This document shows positions 28,338 to 37,323 of a DNA stretch of 64,000 nucleotides, one piece after another. The notes beneath the pieces are model-generated. The model saw nothing but the letters and a program-made list of their open reading frames with translations, was not told the origin of the DNA and searched no databases. The position numbers and the translations under genes are program-made. The first letter of the stretch is position 1; the number at the start of each line of letters is the position of its first letter. The DNA lies in assembly GCF_017744835.1 (NCBI RefSeq), contig NZ_JAGIAM010000001.1, forward strand, positions 1 through 64,000, written 5' to 3'. This stretch comes from Sphingomonas sp. Lineage in GTDB: Bacteria > Pseudomonadota > Alphaproteobacteria > Sphingomonadales > Sphingomonadaceae.

Positions 28338-29582
28338 TCAGGCGAGCTCGACCTGGCTCACTTCATATTGGGCGCGGCGCAGCGCGGTGATCAGCCGGTC
28401 GAGGTGATTGCGGTCGCGCGCCTCGCACTCGATGTCGGTGATCAGTCCCTTGGCCGGAAGCGTGGTGAAGACGCGCTGGTGATAGACTTCGATGATGTTG
28501 ACGCCCTGCTCGTGGAAGATGCGGGCGACATTGTAGAGCGCGCCGGGCCGGTCCTGCAGCCGGATGCGCAGCCGCGCGAGGCGGCCCGAACGCGCGAGGT
28601 CGCGCAGCAGCACGTTCGCGAGCAGCCGGGTGTCGATGTTGCCGCCGCACAGGATGGTGCCGACCTTCTTGCCGCGGAAGCGCTCGGGCTCGGCGAGCAG
28701 CGCGGCGAGCCCCGCGGCGCCCGCGCCCTCGACCACGGTCTTCTCGATCTGGAGCAGCAGGCTCACCGCCTCCTCGAGCCGGCGTTCGCTCACCAGCACG
28801 ATGTCGTCGACCAGCGCCTCGACCATCTTCGAGGTGATCGCGCCTGGCTCCTTGACCGCGATGCCCTCGGCCAGCGTATCGCCCGCGCAGGGCATCTCGG
28901 TGTGGTGGATGCGGTTGTACATCGAGGGGTAGAGCTCGGCTTCGACCCCCACCACTTCGATCGGCTGCCCGGCCGCCTTGGCGACGATCGCGGACCCCGA
29001 GATCAGCCCGCCGCCGCCGATCGGCACCACCAGCATTTCGAGGTCGGGCACATCCTCGAGCATCTCGAGCGCTGCCGTGCCCTGCCCCGCGATGATCCGC
29101 TCGTCGTCGAAGGGATGGACGAAGGTATAGCCGTGCTCGGCCTCGAGCTTGCGCGAATGGGCGTAGGCGGCGTCGAAGGTCTCGCCTTCCAGGATCACGG
29201 TCGCGCCGTGCCCTTCGGTCTGGGTGACCTTCACCACCGGCGTGTTCTTGGGCATCACGATCGTGCTGGGGATGCCCAGCCGCGTGGCGTGATAGGCGAG
29301 CCCCTGGGCATGGTTGCCCGCGGAAGCCGCGATCACGCCCTTGGAGCGCGCCGTCTCGTCGAGCTGCAGCAGGGTGTTGAGCGCCCCGCGCTCCTTGTAC
29401 GCCGCCGTGAACTGGAGGTTCTCGAACTTGAGATAGACGGTGGCGCCGGTCAGCTCCGACAGCGTCTTGCTCACCAGCGTGGGCGTCCGCACGATCGAGC
29501 CCGAAATTCGCGCCTGCGCTGCGCGGACGTCATCGATCGAAACGGGGAGCGGCGCGGCCGCCGGAGCTGCTTTGGTTGCCAT
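28338..29582 (-). CDS. Threonine ammonia-lyase (threonine dehydratase) with ACT domain
   Basis: This PLP enzyme deaminates threonine to 2-oxobutyrate. The 414-residue product has the Schiff-base lysine in FTAAYKERGA (Lys63), the phosphate-binding loop PIGGGGLISG, GVIAASAGNHAQGLAYHATR, and a C-terminal ACT domain (about 330-410: LRIRLQDRPGALYNVARIFH). Its single ACT domain and short length fit the 400-residue class found as catabolic or biosynthetic enzymes, so ilvA versus tdcB cannot be decided here. GAGGA precedes the ATG. It is divergent from the amidohydrolase gene. Confidence 0.93.
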   Translation of the reverse strand: MATKAAPAAAPLPVSIDDVRAAQARISGSIVRTPTLVSKTLSELTGATVYLKFENLQFTAAYKERGALNTLLQLDETARSKGVIAASAGNHAQGLAYHATRLGIPSTIVMPKNTPVVKVTQTEGHGATVILEGETFDAAYAHSRKLEAEHGYTFVHPFDDERIIAGQGTAALEMLEDVPDLEMLVVPIGGGGLISGSAIVAKAAGQPIEVVGVEAELYPSMYNRIHHTEMPCAGDTLAEGIAVKEPGAITSKMVEALVDDIVLVSERRLEEAVSLLLQIEKTVVEGAGAAGLAALLAEPERFRGKKVGTILCGGNIDTRLLANVLLRDLARSGRLARLRIRLQDRPGALYNVARIFHEQGVNIIEVYHQRVFTTLPAKGLITDIECEARDRNHLDRLITALRRAQYEVSQVELA

Positions 29583-29639
29583 AGTGGTCCTCGCCTAGAC
29601 CATCTGGCGCGGCGGGGGAACAGGCCCTATGCCCTCGGC

Positions 29640-31292
29640 ATGCTCAAGCCGATCCTGCGCGTCCTCGCCTCGCTCGCCCTCATCGCCATCCCCGCCACCG
29701 CCCGCGCCGACGGGCTGGTCGACAACGTCAACGGCATGACGCTCGACGACAAGGGGCAGGTGGTCCGCTTCACCGGGCTCCAGTTCGCCCGCGACGGCAA
29801 GATCACGCGGCTGCTGAGCCCGAAGGACAAGCGCCCGAAGAAACTCGAATGGCGCATCGACATGGGCGGCAAGACGCTCGTCCCCGGTATGATCGACGCG
29901 CACGGCCATGTCATGGGGCTCGGCCAGCAGATCCTGCAGCTCGACCTGTCGGCGACCAACTCGCTCGACGAGGCACTGGCCAAGATCCGCACCTATGCCG
30001 CCGCCAACCCGACCAAATGGGTGATCGGCAGCGGCTGGAACCAGGAACGATGGAAGCTCGGGCGCTTCCCCACCGCCGCCGAGCTGGATTCCGCGGTCAG
30101 CGACCGCCCGGTGTGGCTCGAGCGCGTCGACGGCCATGCCGGCTGGGCGAACAGCCGCGCGCTCGCAGTCGCGGGCATCACCGCCGATACCAAGGATCCC
30201 GCCGGCGGCCGGATCGAGCGCGTCGGCGGCCGGCCCGGCGGCGTGCTGGTCGATCGCGCAATGGCGCTGATCACCAAGGTCCTGCCCCAGCCGACGCCCC
30301 GCGAGCGCAACGCGGCCTTCCTCGCCGCGCAGGACCGGCTGCTGTCGCTGGGCGTCACTGCCACGACCGACATGGGCACCACCGGCGAGGACTGGCTCAC
30401 CTATCGCCGCATGGGCGACATGGGGCTGCTCAAGGTGCGGATCATGAGCTACGCCTCGGGCGTCGACACAGCGCTCGCGGTCGCGGGCCAGGGCCCGACG
30501 CCCTGGCTCTATGACGACAGGCTGCGGATGGGCGGCATCAAGCTCTTCGCCGACGGCGCGCTCGGCTCGCGCGGCGCCTGGCTCAAGGCCGATTACGCCG
30601 ATGCGCCGGGACAGAAGGGGCTCGGCTTCCTGTCCGACGACCAGCTCCTCAACCTGATGACGCGCGGGTCGATGGACGGCTTCCAGATCGCGGTCCACGC
30701 CATCGGCGACCGCGCCAACCAGCAGGTCCTCGACGCGATCGAAGTGCTGTCGCAGACCTACAAGGACAATCGCCGCTGGCGGATCGAGCACGCGCAGATC
30801 GTCGACCCCGTCGACATGCCGCGCTTCGGCCGGCTCGGCGTGATCGCCTCGGTCCAGCCCGTGCACCAGACCTCGGATCGGCTGATGGCCGAGGCACGGC
30901 TCGGCGAGGCACGGCTGGCGGGCGCCTATGCCTGGCGCTCGCTGGTCCAGAACGGCGCGCGGCTGGCCTTCGGGTCGGACTATCCCGTCGAGAGCCCCGA
31001 CCCCTGGGCCGGCTGGGCGGTGTCGTTCACACGCCAGGACGCGGACGGCCAGCCGGCAGGCGGCTGGCGCCCGCAGGAGGCCGTGACGCGCGAGCAGGGC
31101 TGGGCCGGCTTCACCACCGGCGCGGCCTATGCCGGCTTCGCCGAGGACCGGCTCGGCCGCCTCGCCCCCGGCATGCGCGCCGACTTCCTGATCCTCGACC
31201 GCGATCCGCTGCTCGCCGCCCCCGCCGATCTGCGCGCCACCAAGGTGCTCGAGACCTGGATCGGCGGAAACCGCGCCTGGCAGCGCAAATAG
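29640..31292 (+). CDS. Exported YtcJ-type amidohydrolase
   Basis: The 550-residue product begins with a signal peptide (MLKPILRVLASLALIAIPAT ending ARA). It carries a TIM-barrel amidohydrolase: PGMIDAHGHVMGLG (metal-binding HxH), GGIKLFADGALGSRG, IAVHAIGDRANQQVLDAI and LAFGSDYPVESPDPW. Members of this group hydrolyse amides or esters of unknown natural substrate. The frame is open far upstream over the lyase gene, but that is antisense. The 57-base divergent spacer must hold both promoters. Confidence 0.88.
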   Translation: MLKPILRVLASLALIAIPATARADGLVDNVNGMTLDDKGQVVRFTGLQFARDGKITRLLSPKDKRPKKLEWRIDMGGKTLVPGMIDAHGHVMGLGQQILQLDLSATNSLDEALAKIRTYAAANPTKWVIGSGWNQERWKLGRFPTAAELDSAVSDRPVWLERVDGHAGWANSRALAVAGITADTKDPAGGRIERVGGRPGGVLVDRAMALITKVLPQPTPRERNAAFLAAQDRLLSLGVTATTDMGTTGEDWLTYRRMGDMGLLKVRIMSYASGVDTALAVAGQGPTPWLYDDRLRMGGIKLFADGALGSRGAWLKADYADAPGQKGLGFLSDDQLLNLMTRGSMDGFQIAVHAIGDRANQQVLDAIEVLSQTYKDNRRWRIEHAQIVDPVDMPRFGRLGVIASVQPVHQTSDRLMAEARLGEARLAGAYAWRSLVQNGARLAFGSDYPVESPDPWAGWAVSFTRQDADGQPAGGWRPQEAVTREQGWAGFTTGAAYAGFAEDRLGRLAPGMRADFLILDRDPLLAAPADLRATKVLETWIGGNRAWQRK

Positions 31293-31304
31293 CGGACCAC
31301 GAAA

Positions 31305-31336
31305 AAGGCCGCGGCGCTCATAGCTGCCGCGGCCTT
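31305..31336. terminator. Bidirectional terminator between amidohydrolase and ctrA
   Basis: An 11-bp perfect stem, AAGGCCGCGGC with GCCGCGGCCTT, closes a ten-base loop between convergent genes. On the minus strand (the ctrA side) it is followed by a clear T-run (plus A-run 31302-31306); on the plus strand the tail is weaker (TTCTC). It probably ends ctrA and may also serve the amidohydrolase. Confidence 0.75.
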
Positions 31337-31362
31337 CTCAAAGCCCCCGCTTTGCGTTCGGT

Positions 31363-32070
31363 TCAGGCGACCGCGGTGGTCGCTTCTTCGGCGCCCTCGG
31401 GCTCGCGCAGCACATAGCCGCGCCCCCAGACGGTCTCGATGTAATTCTCGCCTTCGCAGGCCATGCTGAGCTTCTTGCGCAGCTTGCAGATAAAGACGTC
31501 GATGATCTTGAGCTCGGGCTCGTCCATCCCGCCATAGAGATGGTTGAGGAACATCTCCTTGGTGAGCGTGGTGCCCTTGCGGAGCGAGAGCAGCTCCAGC
31601 ATCGCATATTCCTTGCCGGTCAGGTGCACGCGGGCGCCGTCGACCTCGACCGTCTTGGCGTCGAGGTTCACGGCGAGCTTGCCCGTGCGGATCACCGACT
31701 GGCTGTGGCCCTTCGAGCGGCGGACCACGGCGTGGATGCGCGCGATCAGCTCTTCGCGGTGGAAGGGCTTGGTGACGTAATCGTCGGCGCCGAAGCCGAA
31801 CGAGCGCACCTTCGAATCCATTTCGTTGATACCCGAGAGGATCAGCACCGGCGTCTGCACGCGCGCCACGCGAACCTTCTTCAGAACGTCGTACCCGTGC
31901 ATGTCGGGCAGGTTCAGATCGAGCAGGATGATGTCGTAATCGTAGAGCTTGGCGAGGTCCAAGCCCTCTTCGCCCAGATCGGTGGTATAGACGTTGAAGC
32001 CCTCGGCCGAGAGCATAAGCTCGATCGCCTTGGCAGTCGAAGGCTCGTCCTCGATCAGCAGCACGCGCAT
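31363..32070 (-). CDS. ctrA: Cell-cycle response regulator CtrA
   Basis: CtrA is the OmpR-family master regulator of alphaproteobacteria that controls cell division, motility and other cell-surface genes. The 235-residue product is strikingly Caulobacter-like: [20 protein letters not shown], phosphoacceptor Asp51 in [12 protein letters not shown], and the winged-helix region [21 protein letters not shown] longer frame to 32157 is open, but MRVLLIED is the family start. The upstream region carries GANTC and TTAACC motifs, consistent with CcrM- and CtrA-linked control. The C-terminal tail differs from Caulobacter ([14 protein letters not shown]). Confidence 0.96.
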   Translation of the reverse strand: MRVLLIEDEPSTAKAIELMLSAEGFNVYTTDLGEEGLDLAKLYDYDIILLDLNLPDMHGYDVLKKVRVARVQTPVLILSGINEMDSKVRSFGFGADDYVTKPFHREELIARIHAVVRRSKGHSQSVIRTGKLAVNLDAKTVEVDGARVHLTGKEYAMLELLSLRKGTTLTKEMFLNHLYGGMDEPELKIIDVFICKLRKKLSMACEGENYIETVWGRGYVLREPEGAEEATTAVA

Positions 32071-32132
32071 CCCGGTTCCCCTGTCCACAACACGCACCGG
32101 AGCCCCGCTGGCCGACGCGCTGAACGAATTCA

Positions 32133-32206
32133 TTAACCTAAGCACCTCTGAAGGCAAAAGGTTAATTTCGTCCTAACCGGCCTGAATCCACGAGTCGCGG
32201 GGAATC
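32133..32206 (-). promoter_or_regulatory. ctrA control region with three GANTC sites and TTAACC boxes
   Basis: Within about 75 bases upstream of ctrA lie TTAACC (32133-32138), GGTTAA (32160-32165), a TAACC half-site (about 32174) and three GANTC sites (32184-32188, 32192-32196, 32202-32206). GANTC is the CcrM methylation target and TTAA-type boxes are CtrA targets. In Caulobacter a GANTC site tunes the ctrA P1 promoter. Autoregulation and methylation control are inferred from this. Confidence 0.6.
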
Positions 32207-32251
32207 CCTGGCACGGAATGTTACGTAAAACGCATAGGGCTCGGCGGTTGT

Positions 32252-33160
32252 TCAGGCGGTCTCGCAGAGCGTCCTGAAGCGCTCGGTGAAGAAGGCGATC
32301 AGCGCTTCGACGCGCGCCGGACGGAGTGTGCCGGGGGGCGTGAGCAAATGGAGCGCGACCGGCGAGGCGGTCCATTCCTCGAGCACTGCCTCCAGCGCGC
32401 CGGAACGCATGTCCTCGCCGACCATGAACTCGGGCAGCCGGGCGATTCCCAGCCCTGCGCGCAGCGACGGGAGCATCGCGTCGCCGCTGTCGGCGGAGAG
32501 CGGCCCATCGATGCGCACCACCGCCTCCTCGCCCCCCACCCGGCGAAAGCGCCACACGTCGGGATGGGCAAGGTTGGTGTAGGCGAAGCAGGCGTGGCGG
32601 GCGAGATCGGCCGGGTGGCCCGGCCGGCCGCGCGTCTCGAAATAGGCGGGCGAGCCCACGATATGCGAAGGGATCGCCCCCAGCCGGCGCGCGCGGAGCG
32701 AACTGTCTGGCAGGTCGGCGATGCGGAGCGCGATATCGAAGCCCTCGGCGACGATGTCGACCTTGGCGTCGGACAGGCAGAGTTCGATCTTGATCGCGGG
32801 ATGCGCGGTCAGGAAATCGGCGACCGCCGGCCCGACATGGGTGATGCCGAAGGTGAGCGGCGCAGCGACGCGGACCAGCCCGGCGGGAGCGCTCGCCGAT
32901 TCGAGCGCGGCCTCCTCGGCCGCCACCCCCTCGGCGAGGATGCGCTGGGCGCGCTCGGCGAGCGATCGGCCGCTCTCGGTGAGGGTGAGGCGACGCGAGG
33001 TGCGGTGGAACAGCGTGGTGCCCAGCCGCTGTTCGAGCCGGCTGATCGCCTTGGAGACAGTCGCCTTGGAGACGCCGAGCGCGGTCGCGGCTCCGCTGAA
33101 CGAGCGATGTTCGACGACGCTGGCGAAGGCCGCCCAAGCCTCGAAATCCGGCAGTTTCAT
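32252..33160 (-). CDS. LysR-family transcriptional regulator
   Basis: The 302-residue product has the LysR winged helix at the N-terminus (AAFASVVEHRSFSGAATALG, SKATVSKAISRLEQRLGTTL, FHRTSRRLTLTESG) and a two-lobed periplasmic-binding-protein-like effector domain. It is divergent from the pirin gene with a 116-base spacer holding an inverted repeat, so it probably controls pirin and itself. This arrangement, a LysR regulator of the CrgA-like subgroup next to pirin, is common, and the inducer is unknown. Confidence 0.93.
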   Translation of the reverse strand: MKLPDFEAWAAFASVVEHRSFSGAATALGVSKATVSKAISRLEQRLGTTLFHRTSRRLTLTESGRSLAERAQRILAEGVAAEEAALESASAPAGLVRVAAPLTFGITHVGPAVADFLTAHPAIKIELCLSDAKVDIVAEGFDIALRIADLPDSSLRARRLGAIPSHIVGSPAYFETRGRPGHPADLARHACFAYTNLAHPDVWRFRRVGGEEAVVRIDGPLSADSGDAMLPSLRAGLGIARLPEFMVGEDMRSGALEAVLEEWTASPVALHLLTPPGTLRPARVEALIAFFTERFRTLCETA

Positions 33161-33193
33161 GAGGATCTCCGATTACGCCGACCACTCTACAAC

Positions 33194-33219
33194 GGAAACA
33201 ATCGGTTTCCAACGTTTCC
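33194..33219. promoter_or_regulatory. GGAAAC-N5-GTTTCC operator candidate between LysR and pirin
   Basis: GGAAAC (33194-33199) and GTTTCC (33205-33210) form an inverted repeat, and a second GTTTCC follows at 33214-33219. It lies in the divergent spacer, upstream of a possible pirin promoter (TTTACC, 16 bases, TATCTT at 33237-33242). This is the best candidate LysR binding site, but LysR sites are loose (T-N11-A). Confidence 0.45.
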
Positions 33220-33276
33220 ATTTACCGCCCGATCGCAATGCCTATCTTGGCGGCAACGGAACACGGGAGACCAGCG

Positions 33277-33975
33277 ATGATCGAGAAACGCTCCTTCGAA
33301 AGCCTGGGCCACGCCGACCACGGCTGGCTCAACGCACGGCATCATTTCAGCTTCGCCAACTACTATGACCCTGCCCGCATGGGCTGGGGCGCGATCCGGG
33401 TGTGGAACGACGACGAGATCGCCGCCAACTCGGGCTTCCCGCCCCACCCGCACCAGGACATGGAGATCATCACCTACGTCCGCCAGGGTGCGATCACGCA
33501 CCAGGACTCGATGGGCAACAAGGGCCGCACCGTGGCCGGCGACGTCCAGGTGATGAGCGCCGGGAATGGCGTGCGTCACTCGGAATACAACCTCGAGCCG
33601 GAGACGACCCGGATTTTCCAAATCTGGATCATGCCCCGCGAACGTGGCGGCCAGCCGAGCTGGGGCGCCAAGCCCTTTCCGAAGGGCGATCGCTCGGGCC
33701 GGTTCGTGACGCTCGCCAGCGGCTTCGCCGATGACAAGGACGCACTGCCGATCCGCGCCGACGCCCGCGTGCTGGGCGCGACGCTGAAGGCGGGCGAAAG
33801 CGTCGAGCACACGGTTGGCGAAGGCCGCCATGCCTATCTCGTCCCGGCAGTCGGGACGATCGAGATCGACGGCGAACGCGTCGACGCCCGGGACGGCGCC
33901 GCGCTGACCGGCGGCCAGACGGTGACGATCAAGGCTCTGGAAGACGCCGAGATCGTTCTGGTCGACGCCGAATAG
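33277..33975 (+). CDS. Pirin family protein
   Basis: Pirins are bicupin metalloproteins; some bacterial members have quercetin dioxygenase activity, others bind partner enzymes. The 232-residue product keeps the four N-terminal metal ligands: His57 and His59 (PPHPHQD), His101 and Glu103 (GVRHSEYN). GGGAGA lies about eight bases before the chosen ATG; an in-frame ATG at 33238 lacks a ribosome-binding site. It is divergent from a LysR regulator and followed by wrbA, so an oxidative or quinone stress role is plausible. Confidence 0.92.
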   Translation: MIEKRSFESLGHADHGWLNARHHFSFANYYDPARMGWGAIRVWNDDEIAANSGFPPHPHQDMEIITYVRQGAITHQDSMGNKGRTVAGDVQVMSAGNGVRHSEYNLEPETTRIFQIWIMPRERGGQPSWGAKPFPKGDRSGRFVTLASGFADDKDALPIRADARVLGATLKAGESVEHTVGEGRHAYLVPAVGTIEIDGERVDARDGAALTGGQTVTIKALEDAEIVLVDAE

Positions 33976-33997
33976 ACTTCCCTTTCCCCTCCCCTAC

Positions 33998-34022
33998 CCC
34001 CTCCCACGAAAAGTGGGAGGGG
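33998..34022 (+). terminator. Hairpin between pirin and wrbA
   Basis: A 10-bp perfect stem (33998-34007 with 34013-34022, CCCCTCCCAC-type) closes a GAAAA loop. It sits 22 bases past the pirin stop and just before the wrbA Shine-Dalgarno (AAGGA). It may attenuate read-through into wrbA and belongs to the CCCCTCCC hairpin group of this window. Confidence 0.5.
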
Positions 34023-34039
34023 AACTTGAAGGACTGCAC

Positions 34040-34666
34040 ATGTCGAAGATCCTCGTGCTCTATTATTCCTCTTATGGTCACCTGGCGAAGATGGCCGACG
34101 CAGTCGCCGAGGGCGCGCGCAGCGCCGGGGCCCAGGTCGATGTGCGTCGCGTGCCCGAGACCGCACCCTTCGAAGTTGCCCAGGCGGCCGGCTTCGTCGT
34201 CGACCACAGCCACCCGGTGCTCGACGACGTCAACGAGCTCGCCAATTACGACGGCATCATCGTCGGCGCGCCGACCCGCTTCGGCCGCATGGCCAGCCAG
34301 ATGGCGGCGTTCTGGGACCAGGCCGGCGGCCTGTGGTTCCAGGGCAAGCTCAACGGCAAGGTCGGCGGCGCCTTCACGTCGACGGCGACCCAGCACGGCG
34401 GCCAGGAGACCACGCTCTTCTCGATCCTGACCAACCTGCTCCACTTCGGCCTGACCATCGTCGGCCTCGACTATGGGTATCAGGGCCAGATGGGCGTCGA
34501 CGAAGTGAAGGGCGGTGCCCCCTATGGCGCGACCACGATCGCCGACGGCGACGGCAGCCGCCAGCCGAGCGAGGCCGAGCTCGAGGGCGCGCGCTACCAG
34601 GGTCGTCGCGTCGCCGAAGTCGCCAACAAGATCGCCCAGCCCGCGGGCGAGCTCGAGACTGCCTAG
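34040..34666 (+). CDS. wrbA: NAD(P)H:quinone oxidoreductase, WrbA
   Basis: WrbA is a flavodoxin-like FMN enzyme that reduces quinones by two electrons, avoiding semiquinone radicals. The 208-residue product begins [20 protein letters not shown] (FMN phosphate loop YSSYGH) and has the conserved stretches [19 protein letters not shown] and [15 protein letters not shown]. Length is normal. AAGGA precedes the ATG. It probably shares regulation with the pirin gene upstream. Its TAG stop overlaps the stop of the convergent peptidase gene in a CTAG. Confidence 0.95.
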   Translation: MSKILVLYYSSYGHLAKMADAVAEGARSAGAQVDVRRVPETAPFEVAQAAGFVVDHSHPVLDDVNELANYDGIIVGAPTRFGRMASQMAAFWDQAGGLWFQGKLNGKVGGAFTSTATQHGGQETTLFSILTNLLHFGLTIVGLDYGYQGQMGVDEVKGGAPYGATTIADGDGSRQPSEAELEGARYQGRRVAEVANKIAQPAGELETA

Positions 34667-35382
34667 TCCCCCTCCGGCAGTCTCGCGGCGGCGGCTGGAA
34701 CCTGACCGGTTCCGGCCGCCGCTTTCGTTTGTGGTCGGGCGACCGCCGGCAGCGCCGGAAAGCGTGCCTGCGCGGCGGCGAAGCGCATCCGTGCGGCCTG
34801 GGCGCGCGGCCCGAGATCGGTGGCGCGGCCGACCCAGCGCCAGTGCCAGGGCTCCCAGGCCACGCCCTGCTTGTTGCCCGCAGGAAAGGACAGCTCGAAC
34901 CCGAAATCGGGCGCACGCCGCATCAGCCATTTGCCAGCGGGCGTGAGCGCGAAACACTGCTCGGCGGCGCGGCAGTCGATCCCACGCTGGACGAAGTCGA
35001 TGGCATAGCCGGTGGCGTGCTCGCTGTGGCCGGGCGGGCCGATGAAGCGCGCGCGCAGCCGAGCGACGAGGTCGCAATTGGCGGCACCGGCGCAGAAGAC
35101 GCGGCGCTGGTGCTCGATCGAGCGGAAGCAGGAGACCGCGCCGAGATCGATCCCCTCTGCCCGCGCGCTGCCGAGCAGGCGCTCCAGGTCCTCCGCCGCC
35201 TCGCGCACCAAGGTGCAGCCGGGAAGGCTCGGCACCGGCACCAGCGTCAGTGGGTCCGCCTCGCCATAGGGCATGTGGTTGAAGAGGCGCACGACCGGCG
35301 GCAGCGGCGGCGGAGCGGGCGGATCCTCGGCCTGCGCCGCGGCGGGAAGAAGCAGGAAGAGGATCGGGGCCAGCGCGCGCAT
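34663..35382 (-). CDS. Exported M15-type D-alanyl-D-alanine carboxypeptidase
   Basis: From [20 protein letters not shown] (signal peptide) the product is 239 residues. The zinc-peptidase motifs of the VanY/M15B group are visible: [28 protein letters not shown] (SxHxxGxAxD) and [10 protein letters not shown] (catalytic Glu and zinc His). It should trim D-Ala from peptidoglycan stem peptides in the periplasm. The proline/alanine-rich C-terminus and linker are unusual but common in this lineage. A start nine codons earlier (35409) is possible. It is convergent with wrbA. Confidence 0.88.
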   Translation of the reverse strand: MRALAPILFLLLPAAAQAEDPPAPPPLPPVVRLFNHMPYGEADPLTLVPVPSLPGCTLVREAAEDLERLLGSARAEGIDLGAVSCFRSIEHQRRVFCAGAANCDLVARLRARFIGPPGHSEHATGYAIDFVQRGIDCRAAEQCFALTPAGKWLMRRAPDFGFELSFPAGNKQGVAWEPWHWRWVGRATDLGPRAQAARMRFAAAQARFPALPAVARPQTKAAAGTGQVPAAAARLPEGD

Positions 35383-35462
35383 CGGCTGCGAAACGCCGGA
35401 CGCGGGCAAAGGATCATGCCGAGCCGCTGGCGCTCGCGCGGCGGTGGTGGCAAGGGCGGGGA

Positions 35463-36131
35463 ATGCTCCAGGACCGCATCCTCTTCATCGACGGCGAAGC
35501 GATCGTGATCGACAAGCCCGCGGGCCTGCCGGTCGACCGCCCGCGCGACCGCTCCGAAAGCCTCGAGGACCTGCTCTGCGAGCTGACCTTCGGCTTCCGC
35601 CGGCTGCCGCTGCCCGTCCACCGGCTCGACCGCGACACCAGCGGCTGCCTGCTGCTCGCGCGCAACCCCAAGGCCCACAAGCGCTTCGCCCAAGCCTTCG
35701 AGGCAGGCACCGTGGCCAAGCGCTATGTCGCGATCCTCGACGGCGTGCCCGAAGGCGAAGGCGGGATGATCGACTTGCCGCTCGCCAAGATCTCGAGCGT
35801 CGAAGCGGGCTGGCGGATGGTCGGCGACCCCAAGGGCAAGCCGGCGCGGACGCGCTGGGAGCTGCTGCAGGCGGACAAAGGCCGCGCGCTCGTCGCCTTC
35901 TATCCCGAGACCGGGCGCACGCATCAGATCCGGGTGCATGCCGCCGAGGGGCTGGGCGTGCCGATTCTGGGCGACCCGGTCTATGGCAAGGGCGGCCCCG
36001 CAGTGATGCTCCACGCCGCCGCACTCACCGTGGCGCGCGAGGGCAAGCCCGATGTCCATGCCGAGGCGCCGCTGCCGGTGCGCTTCCACAATGCCGGCTT
36101 CGGCACCGAACCCGAGGTTGAGCGTGGCTGA
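35463..36131 (+). CDS. RluA-family pseudouridine synthase
   Basis: The 222-residue product has the RluA catalytic motif PVHRLDRDTSGCLLLARN with Asp56, plus YPETGRTHQIRVHAAEGLGV and ILGDPVYG. It isomerises uridine in rRNA or tRNA; the target (RluA-, RluC- or TruC-like) cannot be told by eye. The S4 domain found in some relatives is absent. Its last bases overlap the arfB start, so the two translation-related genes are probably coupled. Confidence 0.92.
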   Translation: MLQDRILFIDGEAIVIDKPAGLPVDRPRDRSESLEDLLCELTFGFRRLPLPVHRLDRDTSGCLLLARNPKAHKRFAQAFEAGTVAKRYVAILDGVPEGEGGMIDLPLAKISSVEAGWRMVGDPKGKPARTRWELLQADKGRALVAFYPETGRTHQIRVHAAEGLGVPILGDPVYGKGGPAVMLHAAALTVAREGKPDVHAEAPLPVRFHNAGFGTEPEVERG

Positions 36132-36525
36132 GATCCCCGACGAGGCGATCATCGAGGAGAAGTTCCTCGCCGCCTCGGGTCCGGGCGGGCAGAACGTCAA
36201 CAAGGTGGCGACCGCGGTGCAACTGCGCGTCGACGTGTTCCGGCTGGGGCTGCCGCCCTATGCCTATCAGAAGCTCAAGCTGCTGGCCGGGAGCAAGCTG
36301 ACCTCGAACGGCGAGCTGGTGATCACTGCGCGCAAGTTCCGTACGCAGGACGCCAACCGCACCGACGCGCGCGAGCGGCTGGCCGCGCTGATCGACGAGG
36401 CGCACGAACGCCAGGCGCGGCGCGTCAAGACCAAGCCGAGCAAGGCGGCCAAGGCGAAGCGCGTCGACGAGAAGAAGGGCCGGAGCCAGGTAAAGGCCGG
36501 GCGCGCCAAGGTGCGATTCGACTGA
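36124..36525 (+). CDS. arfB: Alternative ribosome-rescue factor ArfB (peptidyl-tRNA hydrolase)
   Basis: ArfB frees ribosomes stalled on non-stop mRNA by hydrolysing the peptidyl-tRNA through its GGQ loop. From the GTG at 36124 the product is 133 residues, with ASGPGGQNVNKVAT (GGQ at 21-23) followed by the basic C-terminal tail (KTKPSKAAKAKRVDEKKGR) that enters the mRNA channel. Length and tail are as expected. The start overlaps the end of the pseudouridine synthase gene by eight bases. Confidence 0.93.
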   Translation: MAEIPDEAIIEEKFLAASGPGGQNVNKVATAVQLRVDVFRLGLPPYAYQKLKLLAGSKLTSNGELVITARKFRTQDANRTDARERLAALIDEAHERQARRVKTKPSKAAKAKRVDEKKGRSQVKAGRAKVRFD

Positions 36526-36533
36526 ACGCACGC

Positions 36534-36696
36534 GGAAGTTGACACTGGCGGCCGCGGAAGTGGACACGGCGGAAGTGGACAAAGTTGACACCCTCCGCAG
36601 GGTTTTCAACGATCGCAGCAACGTCGCGGCGGTTGTCAAAGAGCGGCCCGGCGTGGGCCGGGCGAGCGGAGCAAGCGAAATCCTACTTTGCAAGGG
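36534..36696 (+). repeat. GTGGACA/ATCCTACTTTGCAAGG repeat, copy 2
   Basis: Three GGAAGT(T/G)GACA units (36534, 36556, 36571) lead into GACACCCTCCGCAGGG, a diverged centre with CAAAGAGCGGC, and the terminal block GCGAAATCCTACTTTGCAAG plus GG. It matches copy 1 (28089-28219, opposite strand) and partly the 38436-38604 copy. It fills most of the arfB-msr spacer. Confidence 0.75.
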
Positions 36697-36747
36697 TGTG
36701 GTTTTAAGCCCCTCCCCTTCGCGCGCGGCAGCGCCTACATCGCTGGC

Positions 36748-37230
36748 ATGTACGCCTTCGACATCAGCACCGACAGCAAGTCCGACCTCTATCGCGAGCT
36801 CGCGGCGGCGCTCGATTCGCTCACCGCCGGCGAGCCCGACGCGATCGCCAACATGGCCAATGTCGCCGCGCTGATCTGGCAGGTGCTGCCCGATCTCAAC
36901 TGGGCCGGCTTCTACCGCAACGTCGGCGGCGAGCTGGTGCTCGGGCCGTTCCAGGGCAAGGCGGCGTGCATCCGCATCCCGTTCGGCAAGGGCGTGTGCG
37001 GCGCGGCCGCGGCGAGCCGCGAGACGCAGCTCGTCGAGGACGTCCATGCCTTTCCCGGCCATATCGCCTGCGACGCTGCGAGCCGATCCGAGCTGGTCGT
37101 GCCGATCGTGCACCAGGGCGAGCTGCTCGGCGTGCTCGACCTCGACAGCCCCTCGCCCGCGCGCTTCGACGCGGGGGACGCGGCCGGTTGCGAGGCACTG
37201 ATGCGCATCCTCGCGCCGCGCATCATCTGA
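36748..37230 (+). CDS. Free methionine-(R)-sulfoxide reductase (GAF domain)
   Basis: The 160-residue GAF-fold protein matches fRMsr: three cysteines at 74 (KAACIRI), 84 (GKGVCGAA) and 108 (GHIACDAA) have exactly the 10- and 24-residue spacing of the E. coli enzyme's Cys84/94/118. It reduces free Met-R-sulfoxide using thioredoxin. The frame is open 20 codons upstream but into repeat DNA; MYAFDISTDS is the family start. Confidence 0.93.
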   Translation: MYAFDISTDSKSDLYRELAAALDSLTAGEPDAIANMANVAALIWQVLPDLNWAGFYRNVGGELVLGPFQGKAACIRIPFGKGVCGAAAASRETQLVEDVHAFPGHIACDAASRSELVVPIVHQGELLGVLDLDSPSPARFDAGDAAGCEALMRILAPRII

Positions 37231-37323
37231 CCCGGATCGGGACAGTTTTGGGACTCTTCGCAGTATTTTCCGGGACTTGAGGGGCGTAGATTTCCCGCTT
37301 CGGAACGGAAGCGGGGAATCGAG

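Noticed and set aside
28368..29639. Long upstream extension of the amidohydrolase frame
   Set aside because: It is antisense to the threonine ammonia-lyase; the signal peptide at 29640 marks the start.
36688..36747. 20-codon N-terminal extension of the methionine sulfoxide reductase
   Set aside because: It starts inside the repeat element and lacks a ribosome-binding site; the family begins at MYAFDIS.
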